A stretch of DNA of 64,000 bases, from the NCBI GenBank assembly GCA_023014335.1, contig JAECYW010000008.1:2852001-2916000 (forward strand), written 5' to 3'. Positions within the stretch are counted from its first letter, which is position 1. Every line of letters begins with the position of its first letter. Positions 23,168 to 34,570 of the stretch are shown here, in pieces. A program made the translations under genes and the position numbers. Source of the DNA: Galerina marginata (lineage: Eukaryota > Basidiomycota > Agaricomycetes > Agaricales > Galerinaceae). The notes beneath the pieces are model-generated. The model searched no databases, was not told the DNA's origin, and saw only the letters and a program-made list of their open reading frames with translations.

Positions 23168-25600
23168 ATGAGGATTTCAAGCCTCGTTTTTCTCGCTATT
23201 ACGCCTCTGTTGGCTGGCTGCTCCGGCCAAACACCTCTCGGCTTTGAGTCTTCGTTTACAGACCATCCGCCTGACTACTACAAATTCAAATACCCCATTA
23301 AAAAAGTCGCTATCATTGGAGCTGGTGTCGGGTATGTGTCTTCGTCCAAGTACTTACTGTGGCATCCGTGTTCTTTGACTAACAATCCCGAAAATTCTCT
23401 TACTCAGAGGACTGATTTCCTACCGGGAATTAACACAAGCAGGTTTTGACGTCCACGTATTCGAACGAGACTACGTACCTGGAGGGAACTGGCACTACAC
23501 TGACGAATTTGCCGCTGATGTCCCAATTCCCGGTCCTGATGTTGCGGTCGGCGACTATGCGCCTTCTCTTCCTCCTAAAGGCGTTGAGCTGCCGTATGTG
23601 GAGAAGTACTTCGACATCGTGAACAACAAGGATCGGAAAAAGGCACACCGTGGTCCCAAGCCTATCTGGAAGACTTTGAGTTCTAACGCGCCAGCTGTAA
23701 GCTTCTGATCATCTGCCCGGTTTCGCCTTTCTTACTTATCCCCCGTCGTATAGCCCATACAACAGATCAGGGAGCTTCCATGGCCAGCAGGAACTGCGTG
23801 GAGTGAGAATTAATTCAACTGAATATTTATCCCTCGATTAATTGTTCTCCAGCTCTTCCCAACCAGAAGCTACAGCGATATCTGCGTGCCTTTGCATCAT
23901 GGCATGGACTAAACAGTAACGACAATAACCCTAAAGTTTCGTATAACACGCGTGTCGAGCTGGCCGAGAAGCGACACAATGAAGACGGTGATGAAGTTGG
24001 TTGGACCTTGACTCTCAAAAATCTTGTTAGCTCTGGCCATGGCACCGTCAAGGCCACATGGACGAAACAGGTAAGGCAGACCCAATACTTTCCTTGCGTT
24101 CACCTCTCATCCTATTTTCAGGATTTTGATGCGTTAATTGTCGCTACCGGGCGTTACAACGCACCCTATATTCCTAATATTGACGGGCTTAAAGCATGGA
24201 ATGACCGCTTCCCAGATCACATTATCCATTCTCGCCAATATCGCGTCCCGGAGCCATATCAGAATCAAACTGTCCTCGTTATCGGAGCTGCTGTACGTGT
24301 ACTGTTCTTTATCCACGGCTTGGTGTTTATCTTTTGCCTAGACAAGTGGTGGCGAAATTTCCAGGGATATCATTACACACGTGAAAGGGATCTATCAGTC
24401 TGTCAGAGTGGGTACTCTTAAACTCTTGTTTGCATTGCGGTAAACTGACGCATACTCTCTTAGCCTAAAATTAGTGAGCCTTAAAGTATTGTTCCGTTGC
24501 ACTTGCTTACGTTCAGGATTATCCAGGCCCTATCCCAACTTGGTCACAGAGTGATTTCTTACGCCGACTTCCACATAACGTGACGCTCGTTCCTGAAATC
24601 AAGCGATTCTTACCGCCTAGCGCAGAGTTCAACCAAGGACGCGTGGAGCTGGTCAACGGCACTGTAAGTTTATGAGATTTTGTTGTCGTATCAGGAAAAT
24701 ACAGACCTCCCCATACACAGGTTATCACTGGAATTGACCGCATAATCCTTGCCACGGGTTACAGATATACTTATCCGTTCCTACCACAGTACCACAACTC
24801 ATCTCTTGGAGTTAACGATACCGCACCTGCAGACGGAATTCAGCCCGTCGTTACAGATGGAACCCACTTGCGCTCCCTTTACCTTGATGCCTTTTACATT
24901 CCTGACCCAACGCTCGTTTTCATCAACGGTACGTATTTTAAATATGTTCTATTCGTACTCAGTGTCTCACCGAATGTCAATCATAGCAAACTTTGGCATG
25001 CAATCGTTCACATACGCCGAATTCACTTCTCTAGCTAGTGCGAAAATATGGTCAGGCAAGGCAGACTTCCCTTCTACAGAGGAACTCTGGCGTCGATATT
25101 ACAAGTTATATAAAGAACGCAAAGGCTATGGCAGACACTTCCAATTCCTCGGCGCTGAGAGGACTCATGGTCAGGCCTTCTCGGGCGTCCAATGCTACCT
25201 GAATATTGATGGTTTATGTTCTATAGAGAATCTTCGGTTCTTCCAGGGATGGCTAAATGAAGCAGCGGTTAAGTATGGCGGAAGACAGGTGAGCTTTGAA
25301 CTTAAACCTTCCTTATTCAATACTCATGTCGGCGTATTCTAATTTCAGATTGACGGCTTATCTCCAGAGTAGGTCTTACTCATCAGTCCCAAAGTCCGTT
25401 GCTAATGAACGGATACTTTGCATAGGCTCCCGCAAATCAGTGCCGTGTGGACTCAAGCCCGTATTGGGTCAAGTCTCCTAATTAACGCCGTTGACAGCCC
25501 TTCTCTCGATGTCCTTGGTCTTGATGCCTTCGAAATGAATGCCACTGTCGTCGGTACAGAACCATGGGCACAAGACCTGGTCTTCAACGATTACTGGTAA
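23168..25600 (+). CDS. flavin-containing monooxygenase, secretory-pathway
   Basis: FAD/NADPH-dependent monooxygenase of the FMO family, which oxygenates soft nucleophiles (N or S). The start at 23168 gives a signal peptide (MRISSLVFLAITPLLAG). Motifs in order: VAIIGAGVG joined across an intron to GLISYREL (FAD-binding GxGxxG); FERDYVPGGNW; FPDHIIHSRQY, a variant of the FxGxxxHxxxY fingerprint with Asp for Gly; LIVATGRYNAPYIP; and VLVIGAA joined across an intron to TSGGEISRDI (NADPH-binding). Later exons include RIILATGYRYTYPF-like and YTLDAFYIPDP-like segments. The last exon ends VFNDYW, stop by 25600. At least nine introns are needed. A secreted or ER location is inferred from the leader. 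The substrate is unknown; no biosynthetic cluster is evident nearby. Confidence 0.82.
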
Positions 25601-26916
25601 TGACCGATACCGATAGTTTCGCATCGTCGTATGTAACCTCATATTACCCAACCTATGCTACAAATTTTGGATAAACGAAGATATAAACACATGGGTCTCC
25701 GGACGGCCAGGTTTTACTTTCTCCGATTCTTGAAGTTGGTCTTCCTTTGGCAGAACGTGTGCGAGTGGCAGACCGGAAAATTAATGTCCGTATAAATATA
25801 ACATCTCTCGCGATGCACTTAAAAGAAGATTGAATTGTGGGTACTTGTGCTCAGAATAAGCTGTGCAGGTCAGCTGCGCTTACAGTGTATTCACGTCAAA
25901 CTTGACATTCGCCAATTAGGACGAGCGATATAGCGAAAATATAGGCCGTACTCGGTTACACTCTTAACTACTTGGAATCATCCAATAAATGGCCACAAAG
26001 GTAGCCAGAAAACATACGGGAGAGATTCCCGAATTTGGCGGCCTTCAAGCAACACTCGGCATTGCTTGCTTCTAAACCCGGGGTCTTCATAGATGATTCA
26101 ATAACTATTGACACTTGCTGTCGGGAAATGCCAAAAAAATTATAACTGTTCTCGTAATGGACTCGGGATCTAGGAAGATGACGATTTAATATCTATTGCA
26201 AGCGGTCGACAGGACTAACATTGCTGGACCATTTGGAACCATGCGATGGGTTGAATCAAAATTCAACACCTCTAGGTAGTCTGCGAAATATTTACAAGGT
26301 GGTGAGGAATTACCAACAACCCTTGAGGAATAAGTTGTAGAGAAGGATCTAATAAAATGACGATGTATGCAAGGTGTATTGAATGGGGGGTAGAGTAGAT
26401 TCGGCCGACTTAGTCAACGAGTTGTGGAGTTACAATGAACACCCCGCTGTCCGGAAGCGCAGCAATCTGCTCTGATGGTGAGCCAGGCGGTGGACCAATT
26501 AGACACCTGGCGCTAAACATGTCAACCTAGCGGACCAGGGTTTTATGTACCGCCTATCGGTCATAACCTCGTGAAATTCATAGAAGCTGTGTACAGCGAC
26601 AAGTGACACTTTAAAGGCAGGACTTGATCCCCGGTTGCGAAGCTCCAGTGGAGTTACAGTATTATTTAGCAAAGAACAGACGGGAAAACAACTTCATTCC
26701 ATGCATGCGTCTGCTAGTTAATATTGTACGGCTAGCTAATATTGTACGATTGATATTACGAAAAGTCCATCTAAGGTAGTAAATACAAGTAACATCGACA
26801 GCAACTTCCTTCAAGGATAGCCATAAAATGTGCAAATTAGTTTTGTGTTCCGTTAGCATAAGTTGAACGAAAGCAGGAGAAAATAATGCCAGTGTAACTG
26901 TTACGACTAAGTTAGA
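25601..26916. other. intergenic between convergent FMO and kinase genes
   Basis: About 1.3 kb with no open frame of note. It contains an 18-bp tandem pair (26713-26748). Confidence 0.5.
26713..26748 (+). repeat. 18-bp tandem pair
   Basis: GCTAGTTAATATTGTACG at 26713-26730 is followed directly by GCTAGCTAATATTGTACG at 26731-26748 (one mismatch). Confidence 0.8.
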
Positions 26917-28416
26917 TCACGAAACGCAAATAGCTTCTAGCTGTGCTTGGACATCTGTCATGCGTGGGCGCTCCGCTGGTGTGAAAGACCAGCACGAGTC
27001 CAGCAGGGAGCCAACTCTGGAATCAAAGGCAAGTAGGTCGTTAGGACCTGGTGGCTTGATCCCTTTCTGCATATCCCTGATCACTTGAGCATCACGGGTG
27101 CGATGCTCGTACGGTATACGGCTTGTCAAGAGCTTGAAAAGAGACGAGAAAGAGTTGGAAACCATTATTATGGGAGATGAAAATTGGGGCTAACCTCGTA
27201 CGCTGTGCATCCGAATGACCACACATCGGATGTAGGCCTAGCAGGCTCCTCATCGTTTTCCAAAAACTCTGGAGGCTGCCATCGTATAGGGCCAAAATCT
27301 GGATTAGAAAGCGTATAGCCAGTTGGTCGACCTAGGTCCTCAACAACCTGAGAGAGTCCAAAATCACTGAGGACGGCCCGGCCTTCATCAGTGATGAGAA
27401 CGTTATTCTGGGTGGAGATTAGTCGTCCCCGGAGCCAAGTTATAATAAAAATGTTGCCGCACCCCTTTTAAGTCCGCGTGGACGATGGGGGGCTTATGTG
27501 TATGAAGATACGCCAATCCGCGTGCGACGTCGAGAATCTAGTAAAGAAGTAATGAGCTTGAGGTTGGGGAAGGAGGGGAAGGGTTTTTCTACAAGTTGCA
27601 GTCTGTCGGCGTTTGGGTTCTTTTTGGCCAGGTACTCTGCCGCGCTTCCATTCTCATACCACTGCATGACCATGGCGGGTCTGCCTGACATATGATAGGA
27701 TGTGCCAAAAAGTTTGACGACATTAGGGTGTTCCAAACGATGCCAAACATATACCTCCCGGTTTAATCTCTGAAAGTAGAGAGGTCGCATTAGAGAAGCA
27801 GGGTCATCATTTCAGTTCAACTTGCATACCTTCCGCGCTCGAATGCCGTCTTGGTCCTTCCGGGCTAGGATACGAAGGAGTTTAATAGCCACCTATATAT
27901 ATCAAAAGGCATGAGCGAAGCCAACAATCATTTAAGAGGATGAGTGCTTACTACGACAACTCCCTTTTCCCATCCCTTCTCTTCGTCTCCAGTACGATGC
28001 CATTCTCCGAGGTAGATATCCGACAGACCACCTTGCGCAACCGCATATTTAGAGGTCGTGGTCACGCTCTTTGTGAGGTCAACGACACCAGCTATAGGTG
28101 AAGTTACTGAAGCTGGGGTCTCCGGCGATTCTGATTGGGGCGTATCTCCGTCTGTCGACGGGCTGGACTGAGCAGTGGAGGTCGGAATGGAGACCTGGAG
28201 TCGCATTTGAGGCGCTGAGCGCTTGGGCATGACGACCTGTCGGGGGGACCGCGGGCCATCTAGATAGATCCTGTGTAATTCACCTTGAAGGCTATCAAAC
28301 TGCCCAAGGTCGGTGACAGTTCTTGACCTCGGACGCAGGAATGGGAATAGAGGGGATGGTTCATAGTCGTGTTCACCCTCTCCAGAGGTATCTGAAGTAT
28401 CCAGAGGGTGGGACAT
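26917..28416 (-). CDS. serine/threonine protein kinase, TKL-like
   Basis: Typical eukaryotic kinase fold in the C-terminal two thirds, spread over short exons. The glycine-rich loop is AVAQGGLSDIYLGEW. An intron at about 27895-27955 joins GVV to VAIKLLRILA (beta-3 Lys). Helix C holds REVYVWHRLEHPNVVKLFG; hinge MVMQWYENGSAAEYL; catalytic loop VHADLKG followed by NNVLI; DFG as LSDFGLSQV; activation end WQPPEFL; then SDVWSFGC and the C-lobe RPRMTDVQAQLEAI. All catalytic residues are present, so it should be active. The Ser/Pro-rich N-terminal tail (MSHPLDTSDTSGEGEHD...) has no domain. The ATG at 28416 is the first in the main exon, but upstream exons may exist (28430-28857). Pathway unknown. Confidence 0.8.
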
Positions 28417-28942
28417 GGGGGGCGGTGAAGGGAAGAAACGATACAGAGAATGGGCGAGCTTCAGGAAGCTGAATCCACCCTGGCAAAAGCCAGGCACCAA
28501 TATGTAGTTTAACCACAGGTAGGCGGCTATCGCTTCCCACAAGCCATGTGGTTGGACGTGACCCTGCTAGCACAGCCGAATGACGAAAATGCGATAACTG
28601 GTCGCTTGTCAGTTTTGTCAAGGCCGGAGTCGACGGATTAAAATAACCTCGGTGAATTTGAATCCGTACGACGAGACTTGGACAGAGAATAAGTCGCTGG
28701 TAGAGAAGATAATAAAGCCGTTTATAACGAAGAGCTTGAAACTGGATGCTTCACCAGTGATATCCACACGTAGCAGAGCGCTATGATGAGGATTCAGATG
28801 AAGCGAACGCATCCAGATATCCACGAAGCTCGTGGCATTCCCTTGAACTAAATCCGCGGTTCACAAGAGCTGATGTGCGTGAGACCGCCAGACGGCTTGG
28901 TGAGCCGTCCATTGGCGTGTACTCGACATTCGACGAGGAAAG
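28417..28942 (-). other. possible 5' exons of the kinase gene
   Basis: On the minus strand 28542-28417 is open and hydrophobic (AAYLWLNYILVPGF, then FSFLKLAHSLYRFF), and 28824-28670 is open with protein-like content (DIWMRSLHLNPHHS; FKLFVINGFIIFST) and ends at a possible GT donor near 28650. If spliced to the kinase these would add an N-terminal region with a membrane-like segment. No ATG-led join could be proven. Confidence 0.3.
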
Positions 28943-28950
28943 TTCCTACT

Positions 28951-29163
28951 AGGACCCCTGACATATGGCTCAAATGTCGGATCCCAAAAATCAACGATTT
29001 CGGGATTCCTGTCCGGACCAGAAAAATATTCCCACGCATTTCGAACGCGGATTTGGACGTTTCTCGAGAATGCGGTTCAAAAAGGTCTCGACGACCCTCC
29101 AAATTTTTGGAAAACCTGTCCGTTTTCGGGGATCCGACATTTTAGCCGTATGTCAGGGGTCCT
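28951..29163. mobile_element. 213-bp non-autonomous DNA transposon (MITE-like) with 8-bp target duplications
   Basis: The element starts AGGACCCCTGACATAYGGCT and ends with its reverse complement. The terminal inverted repeats match at 33 of 35 positions. It is flanked by a perfect direct repeat TTCCTACT (28943-28950 and 29164-29171), the expected 8-bp target-site duplication. It has no coding capacity. Eight-bp duplications are typical of hAT-type (and a few other) cut-and-paste transposases; the termini are not the classical CA..TG of hAT, so the superfamily is left open. Confidence 0.88.
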
Positions 29164-29171
29164 TTCCTACT

Positions 29172-29587
29172 CCGCCTTTTGGAGGGTTATGGTAGACGTA
29201 TTTGGGTCATCTGATACTATACATATGGAGATCAAGAAGAAGTCAACGTACAACGGCGGGTCCAAGAACTGGGACGAAAAGACTTTTGACAGTCGCAGTC
29301 CGACGGAGGCACTTTCATACTCATTCGAGAAAGATGCAAGCACGATCGCAGAAATATTCATTCTGAGACCGACGTCAGCGAACCTAGAAATGAAAGCTCT
29401 AAGATCTTACCAAATACCCGGGAAGCGGTTGATAAGTTCTGCAAAATTCAACCAGGTTCAAGAATCTGAGAGAGCAGCAGGAGTAGATGGATTTTCAAAA
29501 TTAGAAATGTTCTCCAACCAACGCAATTCAAACTTGAACCAGACAACATCCCAGGAGTATTTAAAACGCTCAATTGAAACCACATGC
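29172..29587. other. intergenic between MITE and K5
   Basis: About 400 bp. An open frame on + (29150-29689) runs through it and into K5 antisense; no domain seen, treated as chance. Confidence 0.4.
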
Positions 29588-32106
29588 CTATGTCACCTTT
29601 CGACATCCGTGCATAATTTTATGCTCTTTCCATCCATCTTTCAAGCATTCGCGATCACAGAAGAGCGCTCGGCCTTTGCAAGCTCCTAATTTAACAGAAA
29701 TTTATCAGACTCTGGTTCTCCAATTTAAGCCTCCATAGAAACAGGCAACGGTCAGGCGAGGATAAAACCATACCATTACATTTCTTCCAGGAACCGACAG
29801 AACCGCAAGAAAAGCATCGCTGCCACGGGCCAGCTTTCGCCGTCCTGGCCTCCTCCTCGACATTGATTCCCACAAAATCACCGCCAGGCAGGTCGACACG
29901 AAGTTGCCAGATGTCGGAAAAGCATTTCACATCGCCTTTGATCGCAAGGGAAGGGAGAAACTCTTGTTCAAAATACCCCGAGAAGAGGTAAATTTTACCA
30001 GAGACCGGGTCCTCAAACAGACTAGCTCGAGCTCGATAAGTCGGAAATCCGCGCGTTAAAACCTGCCTACATCTCATGCCTTTCAGGCGTATTCCCTGAT
30101 CATCGGCTGGTGGCTGGTCCACTGCAACAGCCGTGATGATGTCGCAGACGAAAGTATCCGCAAGGTATGAGAACGGGGTGATTTGAGCACCATTCCAGTG
30201 TGGAGCTGCAGGGTTATAGCCCCCGAATGTGATCAGCTTTTTCAGTTTCAAACTCTTCAAGGATTTGCATTGTCAAAAGAAGGCACAGTAGAAAATGAGA
30301 TGAATTGACCGACATATACAGCAGCCATTTCAGATCGCGGCCCAGGGGTATTGCCTTGTATTATTTCCTGTGCCCACTGTTCTTGCTGAATATCCCAGCT
30401 CCAAAGGTCGTCATACGGATAATTGAAACCACCTCGGCGTTCGAGCTCTGAAGGAGCTAGCGCTCTAGCAACAATGCGGTTGACATGCCCAAAAGCGAGG
30501 AATACTTTTGACAGTTCGGGCACAACCCAACTTATCGCTGACACCCGTGGCCCGGGGCTATCAAGAGAAGCGCCGGAGAGCCGAGGAGTGCCACTTAACC
30601 GTCGCCATTGTCGCCTTGCTATGTCGAGTTCAAGGAAGAGGTCGGATCCATGCATGTTGTCCCGTCCATGGCCACCGAAGACGTACAGTCGACCTCCAAG
30701 GCAGGTCATGGTGGATTCTCTAAGCTCTTGGGACGGGTATGGCCATGGCCCTTTTACGATATCATCTTGTTTAAAAGTTGTCTTGAAGGGTGCCCATTCC
30801 ATTTTTATAAGGTTAAAGCAATAAAGTGTCGAGGATCCATAGAAATAATATGCCACATTGTTCCAGACAGCGATGTTCTGGTTCGATATTGAAGGAGTCG
30901 CTGATGGCGGGATAGGACATTCGGGTAGCGCTTGCCATTGGTCAAGTTTTGCGAGATCGAGGCGCCAGAAGTCGAAATAAAATGGACCAATGCCTGAATG
31001 TTTCTCGCCACCCAGGACGTAGATATAGCCTACAGGTAGGCGTAAGTATTAATAATATGGGAGTTGTGAAGTAAAACGACACCGTTGTAGACAAAGAGAC
31101 TCGCCCCAAATCTCTTCGTAACTCCGCCAGGAGTAGCCAGACGAATCTTCTTCCAGGAACCATTGATATGGAGGGCTTCGTCTACCACACTAAGTTTGGA
31201 TACCAGCGAAGGTTCTGGACTGCGACACAACATGAGCATTTGAAGCTCAGAGTACCAAGATTTATACACCAAAGTGAATGTGGTAGGGTCGGTAGCAGAT
31301 GTAATCGGCTTAGACGCTAAAACCGATAGAAGCGCCGAAGCTCGCATGATATAGCCAGTGCTTGCCCCGGTATTACCTATAAGCCGCAACACCCTGGCGC
31401 GTGTTCGGAAGGCAGAGACCGCTGAAATATAATGAAATATTCGAGGAAATCGTGGCTGTATCCAACCTAGGTAGAGTAGACGGTCTGATTAGGAACATGA
31501 CGCGTACTTATCTATTGAATACTTGAGAGAAAACTCACCAAATAGGGGAGATCCTTTCATAAAACCAAGCCGCATGTCATTGTATACCCTAACAGATTCT
31601 GTTGCCCACATTAGGGCCTCAAGAGAAATAAGCAAGTTATAAAGGCATGGGTTTCACATATAGCACACCTTTTGATAGTTTTTCATTTCCACAAACGCCT
31701 CGGCGGCGAGAGTCATATAAAACGACGCGATTGACGACCCATCCAAGTGATTGAGAGGGCCAAACCCATGGGGACCTTCACTAACAGGTAATTGGGTACC
31801 AAAAATGGTTCGTGCTGCTTCGAGGAGGAGGTCTGCGGATTCGCTGATCGTTGTTTGTGGGCTTGTCGCCTGTTGGAATAGAACTTTGGAGCGAATTAAA
31901 GGTGTGATCTCTTCCAGGTGAAATTCATCGAAAGTAGCCTCTTGCTCAAAAAACAGATTGAATATGCTGCCTCCAGCATTCCCAGTATTCGTAAAAATAT
32001 CTACACTGTCCTTTGTTTTGGCGGAAAGGTCGCCCATGAAGTCGCCGCATGTTCTTGTGAGGAAATTGAACATCATTTTCTCATCGATGCTCTCTTGGTA
32101 GGCCAT
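29588..32106 (-). CDS. Kelch-repeat/MYND zinc-finger protein, copy K5
   Basis: Fifth family member, inverted relative to K1-K4. ATG at 32106 (MAYQESIDEKMMFNFLTR). N-terminal TPR-like part (FYMTLAAEAFVEMKNYQK; LRLIGNTGASTGYIMRAS). Kelch region with YIYVLGGEKHSGIGPFYFDF, LYVFGGHGRDNMHGSDLF, WRRLSGTPR, YDDLWSWDIQQEQW and LITFGGYNPAAPHW. An intron (about 29692-29774) must be removed near the 3' end. The last exon then completes the MYND finger: CFSC, KKCNGAC, LFCDREC, then H-x3-H-x-C, stop at 29588-29590. Reading through that intron would give a false end without the last ligands. N-terminus and propeller place it with K3, K4 and K6 rather than K1 and K2. Confidence 0.82.
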
Positions 32107-32245
32107 TTTGAGGGGGGGATACTGAAAGTTCTTTAAAGAGGAGGACAAAGACGAAAACTACGCAGTGGCATAATGCACTGATCATGACGGAACTCCGACG
32201 CGTTAAGTTTGCACAGACCTCACGTGACAATTTTGATGTCGTCTA

Positions 32246-32623
32246 AGTGATTGCTTACGTCACCTTTCAACTTTATGCTCCTTTCATCCATCCTTCATGC
32301 GAATCCGCGATCTCAGAACGCTTGACCATTACAAATACTTGGATCAATGAAGGTTGTCAGATTCTGTTTCTCAATTAAAAAATATATGGATGGGGTAATT
32401 CATTCCATTGCATTTCTTCCAGGAACCAACAGAACCGCAGGCAAAGCGTTGTTGCCACGGGCCGACTTTCGCTGTCCTGGCCTCCTCTTCAACGTCGACG
32501 CCTTCAAAATTTCCACCTGGAAAATCAAGGCGGAGCTCCCACATGTCTGCGAAACATTTCGCGCTACTTTTCACATCAACAACAGCGAGAAATTCTCAAA
32601 CAATCTCATCCGTAGGACACAGA
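32246..32623 (-). pseudogene. 3' relic of a Kelch-MYND gene, copy K6
   Basis: Reads EFLAVVDVKSSAKCFADMWE, LDFPGGNFEGVDVEEEARTA and PWQQRFACGSVGSWKKCNG, which aligns with the penultimate exon of K5. The first MYND cysteine is changed (CFSC to RFAC), a TGA interrupts the frame just before EFLAVV, and the last exon (about 32246-32320) is scrambled by a small deletion and a Cys-to-stop change. Homology ends abruptly at 32624 where repeat R2 begins, so the gene was either cut by that insertion or broken at that point. Confidence 0.75.
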
Positions 32624-34560
32624 GGCCTTATGTCACGCTGCTTTGTTGATCACGAATTGGCACTGGCAGCATCACTCAAGTACTGGCGGCCCTCTGCTCA
32701 TCGTCCTCGACGGCTTTTCTCTGCTCGGGGCGAATGCTCGTCGATTACCTATCTGGCTTAGCTCCAGTGTCTATGTTAATTGTTATCTCCGGACTTGAAG
32801 TGAAATCTCATTTACCGAAAGCACCTTCGAATCTAGCACTGCCTGCCAAAGCACGAAGTTTAATCCTAATAATCCCTCAGGTAAGTAAATAAACCCCCTC
32901 ATCTCCACAAAAGAAAATGTCGTACAGCAATGTACGCGTGTACTCTTTCGTTCTAGAAAACCTGCCTTAACTTTATTAAAACTTCCCAGTCCCTGTGTGC
33001 TTCGCCGGAGCCTCGAATTCGATGGCACTTGGACCCACCTTGAACGGATCTCAGTCTCATCTACCGTCCCTAACCAGGTCCACTCAGTCTCGAGGCACAA
33101 GTTTTGTGAACGATGTTCTACTACATACGGCCAGGCTTTCAACGGTCTCCCCTGTCAATGACGATTCGCTGATTTCTTCAAGTTCCCTTGTGCTGTGCCC
33201 AGACCCCAAGTCGATCTAGAAAAGGCCACATCCTCAGTAAGTAAATTAGACCCATCTACCTCGTCCTAGCTTCAAAAGGCTTTAAAGCCTTCAGCCGTCG
33301 TCGGCTCAACCGACCCGATCTAGGTACGCACGGTTTTCTAACACACCAAGCAAGACCCAGTTTCTCGGACCCACACTGGCAATGGCAAGACTCCATCTCC
33401 ATCCCGAACAAGCCCGAACGCCGCGAACATGTCAACATTCAACCTCAACGAAAGTAGAAGGAGGAAGATGTAGCGAGTAAGTATTATTCAATTATCATCA
33501 ACAACCCTCGACTGCCAGTGTTCTGAGCTCTAGAATCTGAAGCCCGCATTTGAGTCCATCTTGGGTCTGCCACTGCCAACTGGGCGCGATTCGAGATTCG
33601 AACCTCAGGTAGGAAGGAGGGTGGCTGGTTGATCTCCTCTCTGCCTCGACAGCTTGCCCAGTGCCCATAAACGACATCTCGAGTCCCGAGCGTGGTTTGG
33701 TGTATGGTCACGCACAATGATTATGATCATGATTTGTTGGAACCATCGAAATGCATATGGACGCGCTCGATGACGATGGATGGAGAAAACGGGTTCGTAC
33801 CAGCAGCCGGCTGCTCTACTCTATTTCTGGTGTTTTAAGCACAACCGCGCTTGGAACTCTGACAGGAAGTCAATTCACTCTAAATTTATAGAGATGCCCT
33901 ACTGGTAGATTGTGCTCGAACAATTATCTCGCCCGTTGGACACAGAAGGCTGCCGTCCGAGATTTAGAATATCTCGGTAAGAATTTTGATTTTTGCCGTC
34001 CTGTCGAACCTTTGGTCGCTGGCACTGGCGCCCCGAATCCTTCCCGAATCCCCTGGGAGTGAGGACGAGTAAAATTTTCCTACGTAAATACTCTCCCTGT
34101 CCAAGAGGGGCACTTCTATTATAAAGACTGGTTTTACCATCCGTGTAGATGGTTAATCTATATTATATACTCAGTTTACTTAGCTGCAAATCGACGTTGT
34201 GAATATTTGAGGAATAAACGTACGGTAGTTGCAGTGTTGGGTGGTTGAAGAAAGCCTAAATTTATAAGGCTGTCTGGAGGCTCCGGTGGGGTGAAACTTG
34301 TGAATAAAAATATGATGTAAAATTCACGAGTCGGAGCTGGCATGAAGCACGCTCTTAAGGAAGGAAGTTCAAGATGAGTTTGGGCGGAAATCTATTAGGT
34401 GGCTTCAACGCCAATACTGATCATGAGAGAGAGAGAGTACTCCACGTTTTTTTTTGGACAAGTTGCCGAATTCGGAATCTTCAAAAATAGACACAAACAG
34501 GGTCAGTTTTAGCCCCCAGTGGACAATCGACGCGTCTGAGTCTTTCCTCAAACTAACTTG
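32624..34560 (+). repeat. dispersed repeat copy R2, upstream flank of the HNH gene
   Basis: Starts GCCTTATGTCACGCTGCTTT at the K6 break. Shares anchors with R1 (reversed, 15386-16534) and with R3 (direct, 36110-36955): CCTCATCTCCACAAAAGAAAAT (32900), TCGATGGCACTTGGAC (33018), ATGATCATGATTTGTTGGAA (33725), GACGCGCTCGATG (33755), GGTGGCTTCAACGCCAATACTGA (34400) and GCCGAATTCGGAAT (34465). No coding region seen. The end nearest 34560 probably contains the promoter of the HNH gene. Confidence 0.65.
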
Positions 34561-34570
34561 AAAATATCCG

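Noticed and set aside
29150..29689. 179-codon open frame on +
   Set aside because: Overlaps the last exon of K5 on the other strand, begins inside the MITE end and shows no domain.
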